The position numbers were made by a program, and so were the translations under genes. Positions 42,834 through 52,000 of a DNA stretch of 64,000 nucleotides are shown here, one piece after another. The stretch is from Luteolibacter luteus. Its GTDB lineage: Bacteria; Verrucomicrobiota; Verrucomicrobiia; Verrucomicrobiales; Akkermansiaceae. Positions within the stretch are counted from its first letter, which is position 1; each line of letters starts with the position of its first letter. The notes beneath the pieces are model-generated. The model was not told the DNA's origin, did not search any database, and saw only the letters and a program-made list of their open reading frames with translations. The DNA is taken from the NCBI RefSeq assembly GCF_012913485.1, contig NZ_CP051774.1, positions 5,890,001 through 5,954,000 on the forward strand, read 5' to 3'.

Positions 42834-43859
42834 ATGAACAAGAAACAACATTTCGCATGTGGAATCGCCGGTCTGATGAGTCTGGCTGCGACGGCCTTTG
42901 CCATCGAAGCGCCGGATTCCGCGGCACCGATTCCGCCCCAGGTTTCCCCGGAAGAAGCCGCCGCGCCGCCGGTCGAGATCCCGCATGCCGATGCGGTGGA
43001 AATCCCGGTGCGTCCTGCCCAAGGAGAAGCGAGGGCCGAAGCGGCCGCGCATGGTTATCTCGGCGTCGGCGGCTCGAAGCTGCCCGCCCTGGTGGGCGAG
43101 CACCTGAAGCTCGCCGAAGGCGAAGGAGTCGTGGTCCGCACGCTGGATCCGGATGGTCCTGCCGCGAAGGCAGGGATCGCCCAGAACGACATCATCACGA
43201 AGGTGGCTGGCAAGGCCGTGGGTTCCCACGATGACCTGCGCGCTTCCGTGGCCGGCCTGAAGCCCGGTGAAGAAGTGGCGATCGATTTCATCCACCGCGG
43301 CGAGTCGAAGAATGTGAGCGTGGCTCTCGGTGCGACGCCTGCCCAGCCGGGTGCGGTGGCAGGAGCCGAGGTGAAGCCGCTCGACAATCTCATGATGAAC
43401 GGCATGCCGCCGGATCAGTTGAAGCGCATGCGCGAGGCGATCGAGCAGAACATGAAGGCTTTCGAAGCGCTCGACGGTGAAGATGTGAATGCCGGTGCCC
43501 TGATGGGTGAAGGGATTCACAAGCGCGTCCAACAGATGCTCCAAGGCATGCAGATGCCGGAGATGCCCGACGTCGGCCAGTTCGAGAAGGGCGGCTTGGA
43601 AATGAACGGCACGAGCAGCAGCTCGATCCGCATGCTGGATGAAAACGGCAGCGTGGAACTCAAGTCCCAGGACGGCAACAAGCATGTCCGGGTCTTCGAC
43701 AAGGATGGCAAGGTCGAGTGGGAAGGTCCTTACGACACGGCGGCTGATAAGGAAGCCGTGCCGAAGGATGTCCGCGAACGGATCGATCGCCTGAACATCG
43801 ACATGGATTTCAAGGGTAACGGCCTTCGTCTGCGCATGGCGCCTCGCGGCGCCCGCTGA
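42834..43859 (+). CDS. Secreted PDZ-domain protein without protease domain
   Basis: About 341 residues from the ATG at 42834 (MNKKQHFACGIAGLMSLAATAFA, good signal peptide); an ATG at 42798 is an alternative and has an AAGG upstream. A single PDZ domain is visible: YLGVGGSKLPALV, then GVVVRTLDPDGPAAKAGIAQNDII and VAIDFIHRGE. No serine or metallo-protease motif is present. The C-terminal half is Met/Glu-rich (MQMPEMPDVGQFEKGG). It follows the sigma / anti-sigma genes at 52 bases and probably belongs to that operon, perhaps sensing misfolded envelope proteins. That role is inference. Confidence 0.8.
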   Translation: MNKKQHFACGIAGLMSLAATAFAIEAPDSAAPIPPQVSPEEAAAPPVEIPHADAVEIPVRPAQGEARAEAAAHGYLGVGGSKLPALVGEHLKLAEGEGVVVRTLDPDGPAAKAGIAQNDIITKVAGKAVGSHDDLRASVAGLKPGEEVAIDFIHRGESKNVSVALGATPAQPGAVAGAEVKPLDNLMMNGMPPDQLKRMREAIEQNMKAFEALDGEDVNAGALMGEGIHKRVQQMLQGMQMPEMPDVGQFEKGGLEMNGTSSSSIRMLDENGSVELKSQDGNKHVRVFDKDGKVEWEGPYDTAADKEAVPKDVRERIDRLNIDMDFKGNGLRLRMAPRGAR

Positions 43860-43889
43860 ACGGTGGTCGGTTTTTCAGGGAGGCAAGTG

Positions 43890-43920
43890 CACCCGTTCCG
43901 GTTTTTTCCCGGAGCGGGTG
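43890..43920 (+). terminator. Hairpin after the sigma operon
   Basis: Stem CACCCGTTCCGG / CCGGAGCGGGTG (12 bp with one G-T wobble) around a loop TTTTTTC, 31 bases after the PDZ gene stop. There is no T-run after the stem, so it is a weaker terminator candidate. Confidence 0.55.
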
Positions 43921-43983
43921 TAGTCGTAGCGTCGGCGCGGGTTGATTTGTCTGCCCTTGTCATTTCCATGGAGCGCTGCGGGA

Positions 43984-43999
43984 ACATTGTGGGATTGCC
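43984..43999 (+). promoter_or_regulatory. Recurrent upstream element ACATTGTGGGATTGCC
   Basis: Nearly identical (15 of 16) to the element at about 10402-10417; here it ends 40 bases before the start codon of the gene at 44039. Confidence 0.3.
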
Positions 44000-44038
44000 C
44001 CGTGACCGTTCCCGCTCTCTCATCCCCGAGGACAAGAC

Positions 44039-44839
44039 ATGATGCTCTACGACACCACTGCCGATGTCATCCGGAAGGCCCTGCGGGGGCTGGATCTGGC
44101 ACCATCGGAGGCAGCGGCGCGGGCCGGGCTTCCGGAGAAGGATGTGATGGCCGCCGCCCGGGGACCCGTTTCCCGGGAAGTGCTGGAGCAGCTTGCCCCG
44201 GCGCTGGGGCTGTCGCCGCTGGCGCTGGCCGGCTTGCCGGATTTTGTCCCGCCTGCCTGCGAACTTCCGCAGATCACGCGCTTGGAACTGCCATTCGATG
44301 ACGAAACGGTGAATGCTTGGCTCGTCCAGGATGGCGCGGGTGGAAATGTGCTCTTTGATGCCGGGGATGGCCCGCAGGATGTGGCGCAGGCGCTTGACGC
44401 CCAAGGCACCGGGCAACTGGATATTTTCATCACCCATGAGCACCACGACCACGTGGGCGGGCTACCTGCGCTGCGTGCGCGGATCCGCAGCTTGGCGGGC
44501 CCTGCGGAGGGGGAACGGCTAAAAGGCGGCGAGCGTTTGGAACGCGGTGCACTTTCCATCCGGGCGATTCCGCTGCCCGGCCACTGTCTGGGGGCGCTCG
44601 GCTACGTGATCGAGGGGCTGGCAGTCCCGGTCTGCGTCACCGGCGATGCGCTTTTTGCCGGATCCATGGGGGGCTGCGCGCCGGGGGAGCCTTATCGTGA
44701 GGCACTCGCGGCAAACCGGAAGGAGGTCCTGAGCCTGCCTCCGGAGACGATTCTTCTGCCCGGCCACGGTCCGGCTTCCACCGCAGGAAGTGAATTGCTG
44801 GCAAACCCTTTTCTCGCCAAAGACGTAATACAAAGGTGA
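44039..44839 (+). CDS. HTH-fused metallo-beta-lactamase-fold hydrolase
   Basis: 266 residues. The first 65 residues are helical and read like an XRE-type helix-turn-helix (RKALRGLDLAPSEAAARAGLPEKDVMAAA, then LEQLAPALGLSPLALAG). The remainder is a metallo-beta-lactamase fold with the metal-binding motif THEHHDHVGGLPAL, further ligands in LPGHCLGALGY and TGDALFAGSM, and LLPGHGPAS at the end. Glyoxalase II-like and related hydrolases have this motif set. Why a hydrolase carries an HTH-like N-terminus is unclear. A second ATG one codon on is an equally good start. Confidence 0.85.
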   Translation: MMLYDTTADVIRKALRGLDLAPSEAAARAGLPEKDVMAAARGPVSREVLEQLAPALGLSPLALAGLPDFVPPACELPQITRLELPFDDETVNAWLVQDGAGGNVLFDAGDGPQDVAQALDAQGTGQLDIFITHEHHDHVGGLPALRARIRSLAGPAEGERLKGGERLERGALSIRAIPLPGHCLGALGYVIEGLAVPVCVTGDALFAGSMGGCAPGEPYREALAANRKEVLSLPPETILLPGHGPASTAGSELLANPFLAKDVIQR

Positions 44840-44857
44840 GAACCACGTAGTTGAGCG

Positions 44858-44874
44858 GCCGGAACTAAACCGGC
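44858..44874 (+). terminator. Short terminator hairpin
   Basis: GCCGG / CCGGC with a 7-base loop, followed after 6 bases by TTCTTTCC, 18 bases after the stop at 44839. Confidence 0.4.
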
Positions 44875-44953
44875 GGCCCTTCTTTCCTGTTAATATCCGT
44901 CCGTCCAACCCGCGGAACCGCACCCGTAACCCTCGATTCCTGTAAAACATTCC

Positions 44954-47191
44954 ATGCGCATCATCGTCCCCACCTTGCTCCTCGCCTCCGCCGTGGCCTC
45001 GCTGGCCCAAGACAAATGGTATGAGCAAATGCAAATCGGCCCCGCCTGGAGCAATACCTTCGACGCCACCATCAATGGCGAGAAGACCCTTGGTGCCGTG
45101 AAGGGCATCCTGGTCGACCTCGGCGAGGGCAACCACGCGCTCTTCGACACCGAGACGCTCCGTGTTGTCTCCGCCTACAAGGGCTTCGTCCACTGGGGCG
45201 GCACGCCTTGGACCGGCGAGCATGGCCACCTGATCAAGATCCAGAACGAGAACCCCTACTTCAACGTCGAGTCCGGTCCGGGCTGGGCGGATGCAGCGGG
45301 CAAGTTCGACGACCAGCGCGCGAAGAAAGGCTTTGGCAATCTGGAGCACGCGAAGTTCAAGGGCTTCTTCCGCGATGGAAAGAAGATCGTCTTTTCCTAC
45401 GAGGTGCTGGGCACCCCGGTATATGAGTCGCTGGAAAGCACTCCGAACGGCGTGACCCGCCAGTTCCAGGTGGCCCCGCACAAGCAGGCGCTGAGCCTGG
45501 TGGTGGCGGACGACAAGGCCGGCGTGAGCGCGAATGGCACCACGGGCAGCTCGAAGAGCGGCCTCTCCGTGGCTGTCGGCGGCAAGGGCCCGACGCTCTC
45601 CGCGAACAAGGATCGCATCGTTGCGAAGATCTCTCCATCGACCGCGCCGGTGACCTTCACGATCACCTACGCGAAGGATGGCGAAGCCAAGGCTGCCGAG
45701 CCGGTCGAGCTGGCCGCGCTGACCAAGGGGGGTGAAGGGATCTGGAAGGAAACCATCACGACCCCGGGCAATCTCTCCACCGACAAGAAGGCACCTTGGG
45801 TGACCGACACGGTGACGATTCCCGAGGACAATCCGTGGCACTCGAACATCCGCTTCGCGGGCCTCGATTTCGTGGATGATGACACCGCGGCTCTTTGCAC
45901 CTGGAATGGTGACGTGTGGACCGTTTCCGGCCTGAAGGGCGATTGGAAGGAGTTCAAGTGGAAGCGCTTTGCCTCCGGTCTCTTCGAGCCGCTGGGCCTG
46001 AAGGTGGTGAATGGCGCGATCATGGTGCATGGCCGCGACCAGATCACGCGCCTGCACGACCTGAACAAGGACGGCGAGGCGGATCGCTACGAGGCTTTCT
46101 TCCGTGAGGAGTCGGTGTCGCCGAACTTCCACGAGTTCGCCTTCGAACTGCAGACGGACAAGCAGGGAAATTTCTATACCTGCAAGGCTTCGCCGGTGCG
46201 TGGTGGCGGTCGTGGTTTCGACGAGATTTTCCCGCATCACGGCACGGTCCTCAAGATCTCTCCCGATGGCACGAAGTACACGGTCCTGGCGACCGGTCTG
46301 CGCGCTCCGGGCGGCCTTGGCGTGGGCCCGAATGGCGAGATCACCACGGGTGAGAACGAAGGTTCCTGGCAGCCGCGTTGCAAGATCAACTACTTCACCC
46401 CGAAGCAGGCTCCCGTCTTCCTCGGCACCGAGCCGAGCAAGCACGACGTGAAGAAGGATTTCCACGAGCCGCTTTGCTACCTGCCGATGGAAGTCGACAA
46501 CTCGGGTGCTTCCCAGGTGTGGGTGCCGGAGGGCGTGGACTTCGGCGTGAAGGCGGGCGAGATGCTGCACCTTTCCTACGGCCAGTCTTCGGTTTACCGC
46601 GTGCTGCCAGCTCCGGTGGATGACACGATGCAGGGCGGTGTGGTGAAGCTGCCGATCTCGCTGGGCTCCTCTGCGATGCGCGCGCGCTTCCACACGGATG
46701 GCTCGATGTATGTCTGCGGCCTCCGCGGATGGCAGACCAATGCCGCGGCCGAGACCGCCTTCCAGCGTGTCCGCCGCAATGCCGAGGTGCCGACCGATCT
46801 GCCGGACAAGGTGGAATTCACCCGCACCGGCGTGAAGATCCACTTCGAAGGTTCGCTCGATCCCGAGCTGGCTGCCGATCCGGAAAGCTACTCCGCCGAG
46901 CGCTGGAACTATGTCCGCGGCCCGCAATACGGCGGTGGCGAGTTCTCCGTCGACAAGCCGGACCGCGATGCCGAGAAGCTCGCACTCGAGAAGGAGTCGC
47001 AGAGCCACAAGGTTCACGACAAGATCGAGATCAAGGCGGCCCGCGTTTCCAAGGACGGCCACACTGTCGAGCTGGATCTGGCAGGCCACAAGCCGTCCAT
47101 GCAGCTGAAGGTGACCTGGGACCTCGAAACCACCGATGGAGAAGTGCTGAAGGGCGACTACTACGGCACCTTCCGCAAGCCGGCGAAGTAA
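44954..47191 (+). CDS. Secreted DUF6797 / soluble-dehydrogenase-like propeller protein
   Basis: 745 residues with a signal peptide (MRIIVPTLLLASAVASLAQ). The N-terminal 280 residues hold a beta-rich domain (WYEQMQIGPAWSNTF, GFVHWGGTPWTGEHGHL) recognised as the DUF6797 type found in PVC bacteria. The middle has the propeller motifs of sorbosone/glucose dehydrogenase-like proteins (FAGLDFVDDDTAALCTWNGDVW, ITRLHDLNKDGEADRYE, GLRAPGGLGVGPNGEI). No haem CxxCH is present, unlike many relatives. It is probably a periplasmic or secreted protein of oligosaccharide metabolism; the reaction is not established. A strong terminator follows. Confidence 0.78.
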   Translation: MRIIVPTLLLASAVASLAQDKWYEQMQIGPAWSNTFDATINGEKTLGAVKGILVDLGEGNHALFDTETLRVVSAYKGFVHWGGTPWTGEHGHLIKIQNENPYFNVESGPGWADAAGKFDDQRAKKGFGNLEHAKFKGFFRDGKKIVFSYEVLGTPVYESLESTPNGVTRQFQVAPHKQALSLVVADDKAGVSANGTTGSSKSGLSVAVGGKGPTLSANKDRIVAKISPSTAPVTFTITYAKDGEAKAAEPVELAALTKGGEGIWKETITTPGNLSTDKKAPWVTDTVTIPEDNPWHSNIRFAGLDFVDDDTAALCTWNGDVWTVSGLKGDWKEFKWKRFASGLFEPLGLKVVNGAIMVHGRDQITRLHDLNKDGEADRYEAFFREESVSPNFHEFAFELQTDKQGNFYTCKASPVRGGGRGFDEIFPHHGTVLKISPDGTKYTVLATGLRAPGGLGVGPNGEITTGENEGSWQPRCKINYFTPKQAPVFLGTEPSKHDVKKDFHEPLCYLPMEVDNSGASQVWVPEGVDFGVKAGEMLHLSYGQSSVYRVLPAPVDDTMQGGVVKLPISLGSSAMRARFHTDGSMYVCGLRGWQTNAAAETAFQRVRRNAEVPTDLPDKVEFTRTGVKIHFEGSLDPELAADPESYSAERWNYVRGPQYGGGEFSVDKPDRDAEKLALEKESQSHKVHDKIEIKAARVSKDGHTVELDLAGHKPSMQLKVTWDLETTDGEVLKGDYYGTFRKPAK

Positions 47192-47229
47192 AGCCCCAAG
47201 GCGATCTAGCAGGATCAACAATCCATCAG

Positions 47230-47255
47230 GCGTGGCCGGAGAAATCCGGCCACGC
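47230..47255 (+). terminator. Intrinsic terminator after DUF6797 gene
   Basis: Stem GCGTGGCCGGA / TCCGGCCACGC (11 bp, perfect) with a GAAA tetraloop and TTTCTAT right after it, 38 bases behind the stop. Confidence 0.9.
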
Positions 47256-47293
47256 TTTCTATATGTATCTTGGGCTTCGAGGGAGCAACTCGG

Positions 47294-47911
47294 TTACCCC
47301 AAGCTGAATTTTCCTCCGTAGTGCGAAACACCGACCGAGCCATTCTTCAGCCACCCGATTAACTTCCCTCCGCTCTCTCGATTGATGTAAGCATCATCTA
47401 CCACCAGACATCCCAGGGATCGCCCGGAAACGGACTTGTCGGTGTTGTTGTCGGTATCGCGTACATACTCGCTCCCATGCAAGACCACGCCGCGTCCTTG
47501 CATATTGGAATTGGTGGGTGAAAGGCCCTTCAGCCGAACCGCTTGGCCTACGACGTCGGAATCGTAGTTTTCAAGGGTTAGCATTACACCCAGACAGCTA
47601 CAGTAAGATCCATCTTTGTTCGAAACTTCCCTCAAGATTCCATCATGAGGTGTCCTGTTTTTACCGCCGATACCGTGAGAGCATTTGAAGCGATAAAGCT
47701 CCTTGTCGGCGATGCTGTAAACGAATAGCCGGGGCTTCTTGGAATTGATGGAGTAATCAACCTCAAAAATCCAATTGCAATTTGATTCAAGCTTTCGGCG
47801 TTGCTCGTAGGCGAGGGCGACTTCGGATGGTACTTTATCTTCGGATCCTTGGTAGGGTTCTGCTGTTTTCATAAGTACAAAACACCCCGTTAAATTTGGG
47901 GGGATACTCAT
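47294..47911 (-). CDS. L,D-transpeptidase-like (YkuD_2-type) protein
   Basis: 205 residues (start at 47911; ATG at 47872 also possible). The catalytic pattern of the family is present: His in VVLHGSEYVRD and Cys in RSLGCLVVDD, with CSHGIGGKNRTPHDG upstream as in 'murein L,D-transpeptidase catalytic domain' proteins. Enzymes of this fold cross-link or cleave peptidoglycan outside the cytoplasm, yet no signal peptide is visible from either start. The gene is AT-richer than its neighbours, suggesting recent acquisition. The start may be misplaced or the N-terminus altered. Confidence 0.78.
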   Translation of the reverse strand: MSIPPNLTGCFVLMKTAEPYQGSEDKVPSEVALAYEQRRKLESNCNWIFEVDYSINSKKPRLFVYSIADKELYRFKCSHGIGGKNRTPHDGILREVSNKDGSYCSCLGVMLTLENYDSDVVGQAVRLKGLSPTNSNMQGRGVVLHGSEYVRDTDNNTDKSVSGRSLGCLVVDDAYINRESGGKLIGWLKNGSVGVSHYGGKFSLG

Positions 47912-47971
47912 GGATATGACTTTGTCTCCCTATTCTTCTAGTACCCAAACGCGGGGTCTGTTGGCTTGGCG

Positions 47972-48769
47972 TCAAAGATCTCCGCCGTCACCCTTCGTGA
48001 GCCGACGGATCAACTCCGGCTGCGAGTGAACTCCGAAATGCCGGAAGATGGCCTTTGAGTAACCGTGAACGGTATTCACGCTCAGGCCAAGGTGATCGGC
48101 GATCCGCTTCCGTGACCATCCCTCGCATAGCAGATTCAAGACCGTCCGATGCCGCGGGTAGAGGCGTTCCAACTCCGGTGTTTGCCGATCGGGGAACGAC
48201 TGGAAGTGCAGCCACGGCACCTCGCTCAGGACGATGTGCGCGATGCGGGATTCCCTTTCGTCGAAGTGCGGTTCGCCAAGACGTCGATACACCGCAACAC
48301 CGGAGATTCCACCTCCATCCATGGGGCGTTGGGAGATCAGCAGGGTGCCGATATCTGCCTTGGCCCAAAGCTCGCCGGCCTTGGAGTTCTCCAAGCGCAT
48401 GGGCGGGTCCATTTGTCTCAGCGTGCGCGTGAGCTGGGTTCCCTTTTCCCTGAGCTCGATGGAGGATGGCCGGGTAACTTCCTCCATGTCGGGGTGGTTC
48501 ATCGCCTCGATGTAGCGCGCGAAGCGTTCCTCGTCCCAGCCGCCGTGTTCGAAGCCGACGAAGGATGGCGGCTTGTCGGGGTCGAACTCCGCCATGCACC
48601 ATGCCCAGCTGGTCGCATTGACCAGGCTGCACAGCCCATCCATCAGGAATCTGCGCTTCTCGGTAAGTCCTCCGGGCTCCGCGATCACGCTTCCCAGAAG
48701 CCGGACAATGTCCCGCACATCTTGCTCGGTAAGCGGAGACTGTGGGATCTTGCTGCTTGCGGAGTTCAT
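47972..48769 (-). CDS. LuxR-family transcriptional regulator
   Basis: 265 residues. The N-terminal 190 residues form a sensor-like domain of mixed alpha/beta pattern (LLGSVIAEPGGLTEKRRFLMDGLCSL, GISGVAVYRRLGEPHFDERESRIAHIV). The C-terminus is a GerE/LuxR helix-turn-helix: HRTVLNLLCEGWSRKRIADHLGLSVNTVHGYSKAIFRHFGV. No receiver domain. It sits between the transpeptidase-like gene and the giant secreted protein, all on the minus strand; the target genes are not known. Confidence 0.85.
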   Translation of the reverse strand: MNSASSKIPQSPLTEQDVRDIVRLLGSVIAEPGGLTEKRRFLMDGLCSLVNATSWAWCMAEFDPDKPPSFVGFEHGGWDEERFARYIEAMNHPDMEEVTRPSSIELREKGTQLTRTLRQMDPPMRLENSKAGELWAKADIGTLLISQRPMDGGGISGVAVYRRLGEPHFDERESRIAHIVLSEVPWLHFQSFPDRQTPELERLYPRHRTVLNLLCEGWSRKRIADHLGLSVNTVHGYSKAIFRHFGVHSQPELIRRLTKGDGGDL

Positions 48770-48938
48770 GAGCCGGAGGGTGGGTCACCCTAGCGAAGCG
48801 GCTTGGGACTGCAAGGACTCGCGACGACAAACGAGGCGACCACACTTATTCGCGGCAGTCTTCGCTGCCCAGTCTCCCCATAGGCCAGCGACCTCAAGGA
48901 TTGCTCACCGCCATGGCAAGCGCATGCTCACGAAAGCC

Positions 48939-48963
48939 GCTGCCTGACCACTTTTCAGGCAGC
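48939..48963 (-). terminator. Hairpin downstream of the giant secreted protein gene
   Basis: GCTGCCTGA / TCAGGCAGC (9 bp, perfect) with a 7-base loop, 68 bases beyond the stop at 49031. On the minus strand it is followed by GGCTTTCG, so the T-run is poor. Confidence 0.5.
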
Positions 48964-49030
48964 CTCTCAGGTTCCGTCCGGGACGGCTGCGTCCAGGAAG
49001 TTGGTAATTTCAAGGCCGATTTCCGGCGCT

Positions 49031-52000
49031 TCAGTCTTCAATCACTTCGGCTCGCATGAATCTCATGGCCGCGTCGCTGCCCGTGGGGTTGATCTGGGTC
49101 CAGACACGTGTCGAAGTTCCGTCGCCGTTGTCCGCGTCGATGCCGCCATCGGTGGCGACAGGACCCCAGTTGATCAGATCATTGCTCCCTTGGACCCGGA
49201 CACTCAACCCCTCGGGGAAAATGTTCGGCACGGTGAGATGTAGTCGCATGTGGCCCGAAACATCGACGCTCGCCGACTGATTGAGGGCCCCGCTATCGTT
49301 GATGGTCGGATCCAGAGGCTGGAACGGCGGAGTCGCAGAGAAGAGGAACTCCCATAGATTTGCAATGCCGTCACCATCATCGTCGCCCGTTTGTGTTTGG
49401 TCAGTGACTTCGAACCGTGCGATCCATCCAGCCATGCCCACCGGCAGGGAAGGCTGCGTCGGCGGAGGCTGGATGTTGTAGACTTCAAGCTCGTGAATAC
49501 TCCAGTAGAGGCCTGCGACCGTCCCTGTCTGGGTGATCCGGATGTAACGGGCCGATTGAGTCGGGAAGTCGATCGTGACCAGACCGGCAGCACCCGTCCC
49601 CGACACAATGGGGCTGCCCCAATTCACGCCGTCGTTGGAGACATGGATCTCGTATCCGCGGGGCCAATCATTTGCCGAACTCCCTTGATCGAGGGTGATC
49701 CGGTTGAAGGAACGGACCGCAAGCATGTCGAGTCGGAACCACTGGCCGGGCCTTTGCGTCTCGGCGGTGTCCCAGCGGGTGCTGATCGTCCGGTCAATCG
49801 CCCTGCCCGCATTGCTTGTGTTTCTCGAGGCGCTCGCCAGCCAACCGGTTGAATCCAGTCTTCCGTCCGTGGTCGTCACCCTTAATTCCGCCGAGTTCGG
49901 ACTCTCGCCCGTGCCGGTGCCCTGAGACACCACGTAGTGATAATAGGTGGACGGCTCAAGGCCCGTGTCCACATAGCTTGTCGACAGGACGTTCGAAGCA
50001 ATCAGCGTGTAGGGACCTCCTTGGGTGGCCGATCGCTTGATATTGTAGCTTCCGGATCCAGCAGCTGGCTGCCAGGCCAAATCGATCTGCCTGTGGTGCG
50101 TGGCGCTTGCCACCAATCCGGTCGGTGTCGCATTCGATGGCGCGCCCGCGCCGAGGTGGTGAATGGAGAGTTCATGGATGCTCCAGTAGAGCCCTGCGAC
50201 CGTCCCTGTCTGGGTGATCCGGATGTAGCGCGCCGATTGTGGCGCGAACGTGATCGTGGTGATACCAGATGTCCCGACACCCGTGGCGACCGGGATTCCC
50301 CAGTTGATACCGTCGTTGGAGACATGGACCTGGTAGCCGCGCGGCCAATCATTTGCCGAGGTCCCCTGATCCAGGACGATCTTATCAAAGGTCCTGGCCG
50401 TCAACATATCGAGCTGGAACCACTGTCCAGGCACCTGGGCTTGGCCGGTGTCCCAGCGGGTGCTGATCGTCAGATCAATCGCCCTGCCCGCGTTGCTTGT
50501 GTTTCTCGAGGCACTCGCCAGCCAACCGGTTTGATCTAGTCGTCCGTTTGTAGTCGTTACGCTCAATTCAGCCGAGTTCGGACTCTCCGCTGTGCCAGAT
50601 CCCTGTGATACCACGTAGTAGTAAGAGGTGGAACCCTCAAGCCCCGTGTCGACATAGCTTGTCGCCAGGACGTTCGAGGCAATCAGCGTGTAGGGGCCAC
50701 CAGGATTGGTCGACCTCTTGACGTTGTAGCTTCCGGAGCCGGTGGCAGGCTGCCAAGTCAGATCAATCTGCTTGTGGTAGATGGCGGTTGCCAGCAATCC
50801 GGTCGGTGTCGCGTTCGGCGGCACGGTCACGCCCACGTTATAGACGGAGAGCTCGTGGATGCTCCAGTTGGAGCTGTTCGATGCGGTTTGGGTGATCCGG
50901 ATGTAGCGCGCCGATTGAGTCGGGAAATCAATCGTGATCAGGCCGGTGGCACCCGCTCCCGACGCGATGACGCTGCCCCAGTTCGTGCCGTCGTTAGAGA
51001 CGTGGATCTGGTAACCGCGCGGCCACTCGCTCACCGAGCTCCCTTGGTTGAGGGTGATCCGGTTGAAGGATCGGGCCGACAACATGTCGAGCCGGAACCA
51101 CTGTCCGGACGTTTGGCCTTGGCCGGTGGTCCAGCGGGTCTCGATGGTCCGGTCGATCGCGTTGCCGGCGGTGCTTGAGTTTCTTGAGGCACTTGCGACC
51201 CAACCGCTTGCATCAAGCCGTCCGTCCGCAGTCATCATCCGCAATTCAATCGAGTCCGGACTCTCTCCCGTGCCGGCACCTTGCGAGACCACGTAGTGAT
51301 AGTAGGTGCCTTCCTGCAGTCCCGCGTCGACGTAGCTTGTCGATGCGACATTGGAAGCAATCAGAGTATAGGGACCACCCGGATTGGTGGAGCGCTTGAT
51401 GTTGTAGTTTCCGGAGCCGGTCGAAGGCTGCCAGGTCAAATCAATCTGCCTCGGCTGCGTGATCGCTCCCGCCAATCCGGTCGGTGCTCCTCCGGGTGCC
51501 AACTTCGTTCCCGCATTGTAGAGGCCCAACTCATGGATGCTCCAGTAGCCGCCGTTTGACCCCGTTTGCGTGATCCGGATGTAGCGTGCCGATCGTGTTC
51601 CGAATGAAATCGTGGTCACGCCGGATGTTCCGACTCCTGTGGCGACCGCGCTTCCCCAGTTGATGCCGTCGTTCGAGACATTGATCCGGTAACCGCGCGG
51701 CCAATCTCCGCTCGAGCTGCCCTGATCCAGGACGATTCGGTCAAAGGTCCGCACCGCCAGCAAATCAAGCTGGAACCACTGCCCATTCGCTTGGGATTGG
51801 CCGGTGTCCCAGCGGGTACCGATGACGCCGTCGAGTGCCCTCGAGGCATTGGACGAATTGCGGGAGGCGGTCGCATACCACTGGTTCCTCGCCGCCTCCC
51901 AGGAGATATAAGGCCAGGCGCGACTGCACCAACTCAGCAGCGAGTTCAACTCCACGGGATCGGTTCCCATTTGGACGAAGGACGGGATCGCTTCATAGAA

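Noticed and set aside
44519..47221. Very long minus-strand open frame opposite the DUF6797 gene
   Set aside because: It is the antisense shadow of a well-supported gene with a signal peptide and motifs; its own translation is rich in Arg, His, Leu and Val without any recognisable domain.
49475..51870. CRISPR-like regular repetition
   Set aside because: Units are about 680 bases and coding (discoidin/FN3), with no short palindromic repeats or unique spacers.
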